Numbered from the stretch's first letter, positions 25,321 to 35,409 are shown. The stretch is DNA of 64,000 nt from PNON01 sp964387025 (GCA_964387025.1 CAYLUZ010000007.1:1-64000), one strand, 5' to 3'. The notes: generated from the letters alone by a model not told the origin. A program made the numbers and translations.

Positions 25321-26985
25321 ATGGGTATTCACGATTCTTTAGATTCCAACCAAACCGTATTGCTTGACGGGCAAAACTTTAAATACTTTATTACTTCCGC
25401 CCTGTCATGGTTAAAGACCAATCAAGATCATATCAACTCATTAAATGTATATCCCATCCCGGATGGTGATACAGGCACCAATATGGTGCTTACCATGCAA
25501 TCTGCCTTGAATGAGATCAACAATTCAGAAGAGCGGAATATTGGTAAGATGGCACATACACTGGCGCAGGGAGCCTTAATGGGTGCCCGTGGTAATTCAG
25601 GAGTCATCCTCTCCCAACTCTGGCGTGGATTTGCACGTGCCCTTGATAATTTTGATACAGCCGATGCGGCCAAAATTGTTGCCGCACTGGAGGAGGCCCG
25701 TAATACAGCCTACAAAGGTGTGGTTCGCCCCGTCGAAGGCACTATATTGACCGTGGCCACGGATATCGCAAAACGGGCCCGGGAAGTCCTGCAATACTCC
25801 AGCGACTCGCGTGTGCTGCTGGATGAAATAGTGAAAGCTGCGGATGAATCAGTCATCCGCACACCAGAACTGTTGGATAAATTGAAGGAAGCAGGAGTTG
25901 TAGATTCAGGTGGGAAAGGATTATTCATCCTGTTGGAAGGTATTCAACGTCAACTTGATAATCTTTCACTTGAAACTCCGGTAGCCAGTGTAACTCCTCT
26001 ATCTGCGATGAATCTGGATAACATCATGGAATCAGTTGAGGAGGGTCAGGATTATGAAGTGGTAGTAGATTTCTCCCCCACGAATGCATTGGACCTGGAT
26101 AGTTTTTATGCGGAATTAGGCAAAATTGGAACCTCGATCCAGGTTGGTGAAGGGGATGGTTTCTACCGGATGCATATCCATGTTCCCACAGAAAAACGAT
26201 TCGAGCCGATCGACTACACCATGAAACTGGGAACGGTGCATAAGGTGGCCATTGAAAACTTGATCGCCCAGATGGAAGAACAGGGAAAAAAGGCAGCCAA
26301 GCCATTGAACCTTGCCAAAATTGAACCTGGACAGATCGCTGTGGTCGCCATCAGCCCGGGTCCCGGTTTATCCAAAATATTCGCCAGCCTGGGTGTTGCT
26401 GCAATCGTTGAGGGTGGTCAGTCAATGAATCCCAGCACCGAAGAAATACTGAAAGCCTTCGAAGACCTGCCTACCCAGAATATAATCATCCTGCCAAATA
26501 ACAAGAACATTATTCTTGCTTCACAACAGGCAGCAGCTAATTCTGTGAAAAATGTGGCTGTCATTCCCAGCAAGAATATTCCCCAGGGATTATCCGCATT
26601 ATTACACCTCATCCCGGATGGAGATTTTGATGAGATCATGGAGGACATGAACAGCGCACTCACCAGTGTAGAAACAGGTGAGATCACTACCGCCACACGC
26701 GATGTGATCAATGAAGGCGTTGAGATCAGGAAAGACGAGATCATAGCTCTACACAACGGAAAGATCATTTGCTCTTCCCCATCGCTTGAAGAGAGTGTAT
26801 TCAAATTTCTTGAATCAGCTCAAACCAAAGATCATGAACAGATAACACTTTTTTATGGTGCAGATATCACTGTTTCGATGGTCGAAAAACTGGTTGCAAA
26901 AATCCAGGAACGCTACCCTGATCAGGGAATTGAATACCACGACGGTGGTCAGCAACATTACTTCTATATCATGTCTGTCGAATAA
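25321..26985 (+). CDS. fakA: FakA-like DAK2 domain fatty acid kinase
   Basis: A 554-residue protein of the YloV/FakA type. The DAK2 kinase domain (about 10-205) has the metal-binding PIPDGDTGTNM and ALMGARGNSGVILSQL, and DSGGKGLFIL. The middle and C-terminal domains (about 240-554) form the FakB-binding part, with PGPGLSKIF and IILPNNKNI. FakA phosphorylates fatty acids presented by FakB, feeding host or recycled fatty acids into phospholipids. A DegV/FakB-type gene follows immediately, which supports this function. Confidence 0.92.
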   Translation: MGIHDSLDSNQTVLLDGQNFKYFITSALSWLKTNQDHINSLNVYPIPDGDTGTNMVLTMQSALNEINNSEERNIGKMAHTLAQGALMGARGNSGVILSQLWRGFARALDNFDTADAAKIVAALEEARNTAYKGVVRPVEGTILTVATDIAKRAREVLQYSSDSRVLLDEIVKAADESVIRTPELLDKLKEAGVVDSGGKGLFILLEGIQRQLDNLSLETPVASVTPLSAMNLDNIMESVEEGQDYEVVVDFSPTNALDLDSFYAELGKIGTSIQVGEGDGFYRMHIHVPTEKRFEPIDYTMKLGTVHKVAIENLIAQMEEQGKKAAKPLNLAKIEPGQIAVVAISPGPGLSKIFASLGVAAIVEGGQSMNPSTEEILKAFEDLPTQNIIILPNNKNIILASQQAAANSVKNVAVIPSKNIPQGLSALLHLIPDGDFDEIMEDMNSALTSVETGEITTATRDVINEGVEIRKDEIIALHNGKIICSSPSLEESVFKFLESAQTKDHEQITLFYGADITVSMVEKLVAKIQERYPDQGIEYHDGGQQHYFYIMSVE

Positions 26986-26986
26986 T

Positions 26987-27838
26987 ATGACTTCAACCTG
27001 CATCATTACCGATAGTTCTGTCCAATTTTCAAAACATACTTTTCCAGGCAGGAACCTGGTTTTCCAGGTTCCATTTCAAGTAAAGGTCGGGGATCATTTT
27101 GTAGAAAATGATCCCCTTTTTAAAGTATCCAGCTTACCATCCAAATTGGACGAGGATAACATAACTGAGTTAATTGCACCTTCTGTGCAAGATTGTCTGG
27201 ATGCGATTGAATTGCACAGTAAATCATACAAAGAGATCATCGCCATTTTCATGTCTTCCCAATTAACAGAAGCTTATCAAAACATGGAACAGGCGGCAAA
27301 GATCAAACCGGGTAAAATAACGCTATCAGTGATCGATTCACAGACAACATCGGTTGGCCTGGGGGTACTGGTCCAACTGGCTGCCGAAAATGTGGTTAAA
27401 GGCACCAAATTCATTGAAATTGAGCGAAAAATCCGGGGAAAAATACCGAAGATCTATTCCCAGTTTTGTATATCCAATCTATCGTATTTACAACGTTCCA
27501 ATTTTCTTTCAAAACCTCAGTCCATGCTGGGAGAAATGCTCAGCATCCTGCCTATTTTTGCCTTTGAAGAAGGAAAAATGGTCTCGGTTGAGAAAGTAAA
27601 GAACTTCCGGCTTTTATTGGAAAACTACCAGGAATTTGTGGATGAGTTCAATAACCTGGATCAAGTCGCACTGGTGCAAAGCCAACCTCCACTCATACAT
27701 GAAACCCATTCTTTAAGAGAACATGTGAATTCATCTTTTCCGGGTACGCCATTTATTGAACTCACCATTAATCTTGCCCTGGCGGCTCTTTTTGGACCTG
27801 CAGCAGTTGGCATTTTTGCCATTGAAGGCCGTGACTGA
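26987..27838 (+). CDS. DegV family fatty acid-binding protein (FakB-like)
   Basis: About 283 residues. DegV proteins bind a fatty acid and present it to FakA. The start MTSTCIITDSSVQF corresponds to the N-terminal TDS motif. The frame extends upstream to 26855 inside fakA, but the ATG at 26987, one base after the fakA stop, fits the family. Later motifs are VTLSVIDSQTTSVGLG-like (LSVIDSQTTSVGLGVL), ILPIFAFEEGKM (core domain) and FGPAAVGIFAIE, which parallels the usual GPGA(L/V)G tail. Gene order with fakA supports a FakB role. Confidence 0.9.
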   Translation: MTSTCIITDSSVQFSKHTFPGRNLVFQVPFQVKVGDHFVENDPLFKVSSLPSKLDEDNITELIAPSVQDCLDAIELHSKSYKEIIAIFMSSQLTEAYQNMEQAAKIKPGKITLSVIDSQTTSVGLGVLVQLAAENVVKGTKFIEIERKIRGKIPKIYSQFCISNLSYLQRSNFLSKPQSMLGEMLSILPIFAFEEGKMVSVEKVKNFRLLLENYQEFVDEFNNLDQVALVQSQPPLIHETHSLREHVNSSFPGTPFIELTINLALAALFGPAAVGIFAIEGRD

Positions 27839-27927
27839 GATATTACCAAAATCAAAAAAAGATTATTCTGTAATATCCATACATCATATTCCCGGCTGAA
27901 ATACTGGATTGGGGTTAAAATAATCGT

Positions 27928-30414
27928 ATGCAACCATCCATAGAAAAGTTATTAAAATTCTTCAAATTAGAAGCCGATAGGGGATATGATAATCGGGCAA
28001 TAGTCGGTGGACTAGAAAAGATCCTGCCTAACTGGGAAGCTGAAGCCAGGACGAATAATATTCCGGAAGAAGCCATTCAATTGGTTCGGAGCAGGATCGG
28101 TGAATATTCCGAAGCTCCCGAAAAGCGTGAAACCTGCCTCAAAGAAGTATGGGCTTTTATAGGTTCATCCACTGGAATGTCTGAACAGGAAGTCAATTCA
28201 TTGACATTTACCTCCCGACGCAAAGAAGCCACGCCTTCGTCTCCCGAAAAATCTCCTGTCAGGACAAGCCAATATTCCAACAATAAAAGCCGTCCATTAC
28301 CAGCATCAGGTCATTCCAGCCAGCAACCTCAGGTTCGGTTGGGCTTATCTGCCCCATTGACGGTCATTCAAGGCATCGGTCCCAAGTACGCTGAGACGCT
28401 TGCCCATCTTGGCTTGAATTCCCTGGAAGACCTGTTATTCTACTTTCCCCGAAGATATGATGATTACAGCCAGCTAAAACCGATCAGCCGGATATTTTAT
28501 CGGGACGATGTAACGGTCATCGGTTCAATAAAGAGTGTTGCAGCCCGGCCAATCCGCGGCGGACGATTTACCCTGACCGAAGCAGTTATTACGGATGGCA
28601 GCGGTGACCTGCGATTAACCTGGTTCAATCAACCATGGATCGCGAACCGTTTTCACGAGGGAATGCAAATTGTGGTCTCGGGTAAGGTGGACCAATACCT
28701 TGGCCGTTTGATCATGAATAACCCTGAATGGGAACCCCTTGATCAGGAACAGCTGAATACGAATCGTATAGTACCCGTCTATCCATTAACAGCCTCAGTT
28801 ACCCAGCGCTGGTTGCGCCGGATCATGTACCAGACTGTTTCTTACTGGTCCGGTAAAGTGGAAGATTTCGTTCCACCGTCGATCAAACAAGCGAATAACC
28901 TTCCGGATCTTTCTTCAGCTTTGCAGGAAGTTCATTTCCCGGCCAACCAGGAAAAGTTGCATGCCTCCCGCCAAAGGCTGGCATTTGATGAGATATTTTT
29001 AATGCAATTGGGAGTTCTGCGGCAGAAACAGGCCTGGCAGAATATGACCGGTACCCCTTTCAAGAAGGATGATGTATGGGTCAATCAGCAGATCGCCAAA
29101 CTGCCATATCAGTTGACCAATGCTCAATATAAAGTCCTGGCTGATTTAAGGACAGATCTGGCGAGTGGATCACCGATGAATCGTTTATTACAGGGTGATG
29201 TCGGATCAGGGAAAACGATCGTTGCGGCGTTGATAGCGGCCATCATTACTTCCGAAGGGTCGCAGGCTGCCTTCATGGCACCCACCGGAATTCTGGCAGA
29301 ACAACATTATCGGACCCTCGGTAAACTACTGGCAGACCCAGCGGATGAAAGCGCTCTGCTGAAACCGGACCAAATATGCCTTCTCGTTGGAGATACCTCA
29401 GCCAGTGAACGAAAAGTCATCCTGGAAAAACTAGCTGATGGATCCATTAAACTTGTGGTCGGTACGCATGCACTGATCGAGGATCCAGTCATCTTTAAGG
29501 ACCTGCAATTCGTAGTGGTTGATGAACAGCATCGCTTCGGAGTGGACCAACGTGCCCAACTTCGTTCCAAAGGAACCAACCCTCACCTGCTGGTCATGAC
29601 CGCCACACCAATTCCACGTTCGCTGGCATTGACGATCTATGGCGATCTTGATCTTTCTGTCATGGATGAGTTCCCGGCAGGCAGGCAGATTATTGATACC
29701 TTTGTGTTCTACCCCCGCGAACGGGAGAGTGTGTATGACCGCATTCGCACCCAACTGGATCTGGGTTACCAGGTATTCATTATTTATCCTCTGGTCGAAC
29801 AGGGCGAAAATGACGAAGCCAAGGCAGCAGTGGAAGAATATGATCGATTAAAAAAAGAAGTCTTTACAAAATATAAACTTGGCTTAATGCATGGGCGGAT
29901 GAAACCGGATGAAAAAGACAAGGTCATGAAATCATTCCGCGACCATGAAGTTGATATACTGGTTTCGACTTCTGTTGTCGAAGTGGGTATAGATATTCCC
30001 AATGCAGCCATGATCCTCATTGAAGGAGCCAACAAGTTTGGTTTATCCCAGCTTCACCAATTCAGGGGACGTGTTGGTCGTGGAACAGCAAAATCATACT
30101 GCATCCTCATCCCGGAATCTGAAAGCGACAGTGACAATGAGCGCCTGCAGGCAATGGTGGAAACCAATGATGGGTTCCTGTTGGCTGAAAAAGACCTGGA
30201 TCAACGTGGACCGGGTGACTTCCTCGGTACACGACAATCCGGATTTGCCGATCTGAGGATGGCATCTTTGACCGACATACGCATGATCGAAATAGCCCGT
30301 AAGGCAGCCCAGACTTTATTTGAAGAAGATCCAAATTTAGCCCAACCCGAGAACCAGTACCTGGTAACAACATTGAATCATTTCTGGGGAGCTGGAAAAG
30401 GAGATATCAGCTGA
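27928..30414 (+). CDS. recG: ATP-dependent DNA helicase RecG
   Basis: An 828-residue helicase that remodels stalled replication forks and Holliday junctions. The wedge/OB domain begins near 150 (VIQGIGPKYAETLAHLGL, then FYFPRRYDDYS). Helicase motifs are GDVGSGKTIVAALI (Walker A, about 422), DEQHRFG (about 531), MTATPIPRSLALTIYGDLD, STSVVEVGIDIPNA and HQFRGRVGRG. The first 145 residues are extra relative to the usual RecG of about 690 and contain a small helical domain (LLKFFKLEADRGYDNRAIVG) plus a low-complexity linker. The stop overlaps the coaD start (TGATG). Confidence 0.95.
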   Translation: MQPSIEKLLKFFKLEADRGYDNRAIVGGLEKILPNWEAEARTNNIPEEAIQLVRSRIGEYSEAPEKRETCLKEVWAFIGSSTGMSEQEVNSLTFTSRRKEATPSSPEKSPVRTSQYSNNKSRPLPASGHSSQQPQVRLGLSAPLTVIQGIGPKYAETLAHLGLNSLEDLLFYFPRRYDDYSQLKPISRIFYRDDVTVIGSIKSVAARPIRGGRFTLTEAVITDGSGDLRLTWFNQPWIANRFHEGMQIVVSGKVDQYLGRLIMNNPEWEPLDQEQLNTNRIVPVYPLTASVTQRWLRRIMYQTVSYWSGKVEDFVPPSIKQANNLPDLSSALQEVHFPANQEKLHASRQRLAFDEIFLMQLGVLRQKQAWQNMTGTPFKKDDVWVNQQIAKLPYQLTNAQYKVLADLRTDLASGSPMNRLLQGDVGSGKTIVAALIAAIITSEGSQAAFMAPTGILAEQHYRTLGKLLADPADESALLKPDQICLLVGDTSASERKVILEKLADGSIKLVVGTHALIEDPVIFKDLQFVVVDEQHRFGVDQRAQLRSKGTNPHLLVMTATPIPRSLALTIYGDLDLSVMDEFPAGRQIIDTFVFYPRERESVYDRIRTQLDLGYQVFIIYPLVEQGENDEAKAAVEEYDRLKKEVFTKYKLGLMHGRMKPDEKDKVMKSFRDHEVDILVSTSVVEVGIDIPNAAMILIEGANKFGLSQLHQFRGRVGRGTAKSYCILIPESESDSDNERLQAMVETNDGFLLAEKDLDQRGPGDFLGTRQSGFADLRMASLTDIRMIEIARKAAQTLFEEDPNLAQPENQYLVTTLNHFWGAGKGDIS

Positions 30415-30938
30415 TGGTAAGAGCAGTTTTTCCTGGAACTTTTGATCCTATACATTTTGGCCATATTGATATTGCCCGTCGCGCATCCAAATTATTCGAT
30501 GAGGTGGTTGTTGCAGTCTACGACCTTCCGCTCAAGAATCTGCTTTTCGCACCTGAAGAACGGCTTATGTATGTTCGGCAAAGTTTTGCTGACGATAAAA
30601 AGATCCGGGTTACCGGATATAGTGGATTAACTGTGGATTTTTGCCAGAAGATCGACGCTCAAGTCATAGTCCGAGGTTTGCGGGTATTTTCCGATTTTGA
30701 GCATGAATTCAGGATGGCTCTGGCAAATCATCGCCTGGCTCCAACGGTTGAGGTCATGGCACTGATCACTTCAGAGCAGCATACTTTTCTATCATCGACC
30801 ACGGTGCGGGAAATTGCATCTTTAGGCGGTGATGTTTCAAGTATGGTCCCAAACTATGTCATGATGGCATTAAAAGCGAAATTTCAAGAGCTTGGAAGTA
30901 ATCAAACCGTTGTTCCAATGACATCGCTGCGGGATTAA
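30414..30938 (+). CDS. coaD: Phosphopantetheine adenylyltransferase
   Basis: A 174-residue enzyme of coenzyme A synthesis, which adenylates 4'-phosphopantetheine to dephospho-CoA. The nucleotidyltransferase signature FPGTFDPIHFGHIDIARRA is at the N-terminus (TxGH-type site), followed by VRGLRVFSDFEHEFRMALAN and FLSSTTVREIASLGGDV. It starts inside the recG stop codon, so it is translationally coupled to recG. Slightly longer than usual because of a short polar tail. Confidence 0.95.
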   Translation: MVRAVFPGTFDPIHFGHIDIARRASKLFDEVVVAVYDLPLKNLLFAPEERLMYVRQSFADDKKIRVTGYSGLTVDFCQKIDAQVIVRGLRVFSDFEHEFRMALANHRLAPTVEVMALITSEQHTFLSSTTVREIASLGGDVSSMVPNYVMMALKAKFQELGSNQTVVPMTSLRD

Positions 30939-31003
30939 TACTGGCTCAATCAGATTATTGTGGTCTGATAGTTGCAACATCTATTCTTAACCGGGAGAAA
31001 CAT

Positions 31004-31471
31004 ATGGACATTCAACATTTAATTGATCGATTGGAAGAACTCTTTAATGAGAGCAGGGGCATTCCTCTAACTCACAGTGTAGCCATTGACGAAGACCGAT
31101 TTTTGGACATCATAGACCAGATGCGGGTCTCGATCCCGGAAGAAGTGAAGAAAGCTCAGCAGGTTTTAACACAGAAAGATCGCATCCTTGCCCAGGCACA
31201 GGAAGAAGCCAACCGGACGATAGCATTGGCTCGGGATAAAAGCGACCAATTAACCGCGAAAGACGCCATTTCTGAAGCTGCCAGGCACCAGGGAGAACAA
31301 ATCATAGCCCAGGCTCGTCAGGAAGCTGAAGCTGCCCGGCACGAATCAGATGAATATGTTGTTGAGACCCTTACACGATTAGAGGTGGAAATCGACCGGA
31401 CTTTATCCCAGGTGAGAAACGGGATCAAAGCGTTACAGACTGAACACAAACAACGCCTTAAGACTGAATAA
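31004..31471 (+). CDS. Coiled-coil protein, ATP synthase B-subunit/DivIVA-like
   Basis: A 155-residue soluble protein. The N-terminal part (MDIQHLIDRLEELFNESRGIPLT) and DEDRFLDIIDQMRVSIPEEVKKA are followed by a long heptad-rich helix (about 55-150) of Ala, Glu, Gln and Arg. It resembles the coiled-coil protein found beside coaD in Chloroflexota and loosely DivIVA or the b subunit stalk, but it has no membrane helix and is not part of the ATP synthase cluster. A GGGAG site precedes the ATG and a strong terminator follows. Confidence 0.65.
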   Translation: MDIQHLIDRLEELFNESRGIPLTHSVAIDEDRFLDIIDQMRVSIPEEVKKAQQVLTQKDRILAQAQEEANRTIALARDKSDQLTAKDAISEAARHQGEQIIAQARQEAEAARHESDEYVVETLTRLEVEIDRTLSQVRNGIKALQTEHKQRLKTE

Positions 31472-31496
31472 CTCCCCCGAAGGGGAGTTTTTTTTA
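31471..31496 (+). terminator. Rho-independent terminator
   Basis: A 7-bp stem ACTCCCC/GGGGAGT with a stable CGAA tetraloop followed by eight T. It starts at the stop codon region of the coiled-coil gene and ends at the 3' end of the convergent lon gene. Confidence 0.9.
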
Positions 31497-33992
31497 TTTT
31501 TCAATTACCGATTTTACTTCAACCGGCTTTGTAGATTTTCTTTTTGCCCGGGTTTTCTTCTGTATTGGCTTGGCAGGATAAAGGGCCACATTTAATACCT
31601 CGTCCATGTGGGATACTGGTATTATTTTCAAGTCAATTCTAACTTTGCGGGGAATATCCACCAGGTCCTTCAAGTTTCTTTCTGGCAGTATGACAGTTTT
31701 CAAATTGGCGCGGTGAGCGGCGAGGATCTTCTCACGTACTCCTCCGATTGGAAGCACCCGACCACGCAAGGTTATTTCACCGGTCATTCCTACTTCTTTA
31801 TAGACTTCCCTTTTCGTGAAAGCGGATATCATGGCGGTTGCCAGAGTAATCCCGGCTGATGGACCATCTTTTGGTATGGCACCTTCGGGGATATGGATGT
31901 GGATATCCGAACGTTCAAATACCTTTGGATTTATATTCAGCTGTTTCGCTTTTGACTTCAGGTAAGAAAGTGCAGCCTGACCGGATTCCTGCATTACATC
32001 ACCGATCTGCCCGGTGATTTGAAGGCTGCCTTTTCCGTCGAAGATCAATACTTCAACCGGCATGATCTCTCCACCAGATTCTGTCCATGCCATGGCGGTG
32101 GCTACGCCAATTTCATCTTTCTTCTCTGCTTCAGTCGCAAAGAATTGAGGTGGACCAAGGAACTTTTCCACCATCGAAGGAACGATTCTACGGGGATACT
32201 GTTTGCCTTCGGATTTTAAGCGGGCTGTTTTACGAAATACCCTGCCGATCTCCCTTTCAAGATTACGAACACCAGCTTCATAAGTATATTCGCGGATGAT
32301 CTTGCTTAAGGCTGAATCCAACAGGGCTACTTCCCCTGTTTCCAACCCGCTTTCTTCCAACTGCCGCTGCAATAAGAATCGATGTGAAATTTCCAGCTTG
32401 TCTTCCTCTATGTAACCAGGAAACTCGATCAGTTCCATCCGGTCCAGTAATGCTGCCGGAATGCTCATGACTGAGTTCGCAGTTGTTACAAACATCACCT
32501 TGGAGAGATCATACGGAAGTTCAAGATAGTGATCTGAGAAGGAATAATTTTGTTCAGGATCCAGGACTTCAAGCAGTGCAGAAGCAGGATCACCCCGGAA
32601 ATCTGCCCCCAACTTGTCAATTTCATCCAGCATAAAGAGCGGATTGATGGATGCCGCCCGGCGCATGGTCTGTAAAATTCGCCCCGGCATGGCACCAATA
32701 TACGTCCGCCTGTGGCCGCGTATCTCAGCCTCATCCCTAACTCCACCAAGCGACAACCGGACAAACTTCCGTCCCAATGCCTCAGCAATGGATTTACCCA
32801 GAGAGGTTTTGCCGGTACCCGGAGGACCAACAAAACACAAAATAGGCTGCTTCATTTTTTTCGGATGCAGGCTCCGAACGGCAATATACTCCAGAATTCG
32901 GTCTTTGGCTTTTGCCAATCCATAGTGATATTGCTCTAACACTTTTGCAGCGTGTTTCACGTTCAGGTTATCTTCAGTCTGCTGGACCCAGGGAAGATCC
33001 AGTATCCAATCCAGATATGTGCGGATGATGCCAACTTCCGGAGCCAGGGGCGGCATTTGCATCAATCGTTCAATTTCTTTATTGGCTTGGGTCTGCAATT
33101 CTTTCGAAAGTCCGCTGGATTCCACCTTTAGTCGCAGTTCTGCTATTTCGCGGGTCCAGACATCACCTTCACCTAATTCATTCTGAATAGCTTTCATCTG
33201 CTCACGGAGATAAAATTCACGCTGGCTGCGATCTACCTCACTTTGAACTTTATTCTGGATCTCATCCTCAAGCAGTAAGACGTCCAATTCCTGAGCCAGA
33301 AGCCGATTGATCTTTTTTAGACGATCCTGTGGGTTGGTATTTAGTAATAGGTCCCTCCGGGCTTTCAGATCGATGGAGAGTGTTGTAGCGATCATATCTG
33401 CCAGCCAACCCGGTTCATTGATATTGATGGCAAACAGGTGTGCTTCATCCGGGAGGGTTCGATCAAGTTGGACACATCGTTCAAAAAGATCGCGTGTAGT
33501 CCGCATCAAAGCATCCATTTTTTTATCCACGTCAACAGATTCTTCAATGACCTTCGCCCGTACGATAATGTAAGGTTCTTCCTGGATATACTCCAAAACC
33601 TTAATCCTGCGGCGTCCCTGAACAAGAGCGGAACTATTGCCATCCGGCATGGTTAACAAGCGACCCACAGCCAATTCCACACCAATTGAAAGGAAATCCT
33701 TTGCAGTGGGCAGTTCCACATCCGGGTCATTTTGAACCAACCCAATCATTGTTTGGACATTTGTATGGGCTGATTGGATTGCATGCAACGTTCCACCCTG
33801 GACCACGAAGATCGGTGAGACCATATGCGGAAAAACAACCAGATCCCTAAGTGGCAAGACAGGCAGTAATATCGTTCCCTGATCGTCCGGTTCAGCATTT
33901 TGTATTCTATATAATTCTTCGGTTCGTTGATGAATTGCTGAACTGTAATCTATCTCATCATCATTCGGGTTTTGCCAATCATCACTTCGCAT
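31494..33992 (-). CDS. lon: Lon protease
   Basis: An 832-residue ATP-dependent protease that degrades misfolded and regulatory proteins. The N-terminal LAN domain starts near residue 41 (LPVLPLRDLVVFPHMVSPIFV), then the AAA+ module (GPPGTGKTSLGKSIAEAL near 390, FMLDEIDKLG near 455), and the C-terminal peptidase with the catalytic Ser in PKDGPSAGITLA (about 711) and Lys in GVREKILAA (about 754). The 43-residue spacing of the dyad fits the family. The basic C-terminal tail (KKTRAKRKSTK) is typical of longer members. It is read towards the coiled-coil gene. Confidence 0.97.
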   Translation of the reverse strand: MRSDDWQNPNDDEIDYSSAIHQRTEELYRIQNAEPDDQGTILLPVLPLRDLVVFPHMVSPIFVVQGGTLHAIQSAHTNVQTMIGLVQNDPDVELPTAKDFLSIGVELAVGRLLTMPDGNSSALVQGRRRIKVLEYIQEEPYIIVRAKVIEESVDVDKKMDALMRTTRDLFERCVQLDRTLPDEAHLFAININEPGWLADMIATTLSIDLKARRDLLLNTNPQDRLKKINRLLAQELDVLLLEDEIQNKVQSEVDRSQREFYLREQMKAIQNELGEGDVWTREIAELRLKVESSGLSKELQTQANKEIERLMQMPPLAPEVGIIRTYLDWILDLPWVQQTEDNLNVKHAAKVLEQYHYGLAKAKDRILEYIAVRSLHPKKMKQPILCFVGPPGTGKTSLGKSIAEALGRKFVRLSLGGVRDEAEIRGHRRTYIGAMPGRILQTMRRAASINPLFMLDEIDKLGADFRGDPASALLEVLDPEQNYSFSDHYLELPYDLSKVMFVTTANSVMSIPAALLDRMELIEFPGYIEEDKLEISHRFLLQRQLEESGLETGEVALLDSALSKIIREYTYEAGVRNLEREIGRVFRKTARLKSEGKQYPRRIVPSMVEKFLGPPQFFATEAEKKDEIGVATAMAWTESGGEIMPVEVLIFDGKGSLQITGQIGDVMQESGQAALSYLKSKAKQLNINPKVFERSDIHIHIPEGAIPKDGPSAGITLATAMISAFTKREVYKEVGMTGEITLRGRVLPIGGVREKILAAHRANLKTVILPERNLKDLVDIPRKVRIDLKIIPVSHMDEVLNVALYPAKPIQKKTRAKRKSTKPVEVKSVIEK

Positions 33993-34011
33993 TTTACCTA
34001 TTCCTATTCGT

Positions 34012-35409
34012 TTACAGGTTTCCCTGTTGATTTATCCATAGTTCTTTTACTGCCGCAGTTATAAAGATACTACCAGCCACCAGGACTACTCTTTCACCAT
34101 TGGCTAGCTTGACGGCTTCTTTGAAAGCATCCTCCAAAGGCAAAACTGCTTTCGCTTTTTTTCCCATCAGGTGGGCCAAATCCACGATCACTCCTGCCTC
34201 CAAAGCCCGGGGATGGATCGATTGGGTGGCAATCACATGCGATACCCTGGGTAAAAGATCAACCAGCATACCACGGACATCTTTATCCTCAGATGCCCCA
34301 AAGATCAGGATGACATCATTTCCTGGAAGATAATCATCCAGTGTCAACCTTAATTTTATTGCAGAATCACGGTTATGGGCTGAATCCAGAATGATCAATG
34401 GTTTTTTACTGATCACCTCAAAACGGCAAGGCCAGGTCACATTTTTGAACCCCAAAACTATTGCTTCATTGGTAATCTTTGGATCTTGTTTTTGCAATAT
34501 TTTTAGTGTTGAATATGCAGTTGTTGCATTTTCCAGTTGATGGGCACCCAGCAATGGAATTGTGAATTGTTCCGGTTTCCATTTATTAACCGGGTCGCCT
34601 TCAATAAATTTGTTCATTTTATCTTGATCATCGATTGACCAGATATAAAGGGATTGGGAATCTAGGTCATGTTCTATAGCCGCATACAAAATGTCCTTAC
34701 CAATCAGGGTAACTGTAGAGACATTTTCATCAGCTTTTTTTAGCAAGACTTGCAGAGCTTCACCTGTCTGGGATGCCAAAACCACCGGTTTTCCAGGTTT
34801 GATTATGCCAGCTTTTTCTGCAGCAATTTCCGCAATTGAATTTCCAAGTATTGCCTGGTGATCATAAGAAATGGTTGTGATCACAGACAATATGGGGTCT
34901 ACCACATTAGTTGCATCCAGCCTTCCCCCAAGACCCACCTCAATGACAGCATAATCAACGTGCTGGTCCTTGAAATACTGAAAAGCCAATGCTGTCGATA
35001 TTTCAAATGTTGTGATCTCTTTTACCTGATCGATCATCGGCTTAAGCCTATCCACCAGTGTGACCATGTCTGCATGTGGAATGGGCAACTGATTTACTTG
35101 AATCCTTTCGTTATAGTCAATCAGATGTGGGGACGTATACAAACCAACTTTATACCCTGATTCTTTTAATACGCTTGAACAAAAGGAAGCAACCGACCCC
35201 TTCCCTTTCGTTCCGGTTACATGAACAATTGGATAAGCTTTTTGTGGATTTCCCATTAAATCTAATAACCTGGTCATGCGATCCAGGTTGAATTTTTCAG
35301 GGGAATAGACCAGTTGTTTCGTCAGACTATAATCAACAAAACTGAACAAGTAATCCAGGGTATTTTGGTATTGTTCTTCTATTGTCATTGAATTTTTCTG
35401 AGATTTCAT
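34012..35409 (-). CDS. folC: Folylpolyglutamate synthase / dihydrofolate synthase
   Basis: A 465-residue Mur-ligase-type enzyme that adds glutamate to folates, and often dihydropteroate as well. The ATP loop VTGTKGKGSVASF (about 63-75) and the adjacent YTSPHLIDYNERI segment are clear, as are YAVIEVGLGGRLDATNVV, HQAILGNSIAEIAAEKAGIIK and ILDSAHNRDSA, LIFGASEDKDV in the C-terminal domain. The start is 19 bases upstream of lon on the same strand, so they may be co-transcribed. Confidence 0.93.
   Translation of the reverse strand: MKSQKNSMTIEEQYQNTLDYLFSFVDYSLTKQLVYSPEKFNLDRMTRLLDLMGNPQKAYPIVHVTGTKGKGSVASFCSSVLKESGYKVGLYTSPHLIDYNERIQVNQLPIPHADMVTLVDRLKPMIDQVKEITTFEISTALAFQYFKDQHVDYAVIEVGLGGRLDATNVVDPILSVITTISYDHQAILGNSIAEIAAEKAGIIKPGKPVVLASQTGEALQVLLKKADENVSTVTLIGKDILYAAIEHDLDSQSLYIWSIDDQDKMNKFIEGDPVNKWKPEQFTIPLLGAHQLENATTAYSTLKILQKQDPKITNEAIVLGFKNVTWPCRFEVISKKPLIILDSAHNRDSAIKLRLTLDDYLPGNDVILIFGASEDKDVRGMLVDLLPRVSHVIATQSIHPRALEAGVIVDLAHLMGKKAKAVLPLEDAFKEAVKLANGERVVLVAGSIFITAAVKELWINQQGNL

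Noticed and set aside
26855..26986. Upstream start of the DegV gene inside fakA
   Set aside because: The extension has no DegV homology; the ATG at 26987, just after the fakA stop, matches the family start.
27839..27877. Inverted repeat GATATTAC/GTAATATC after the DegV gene
   Set aside because: The 8-bp AT-rich stem has a 23-base loop and no T-tract, too weak to call as a terminator.
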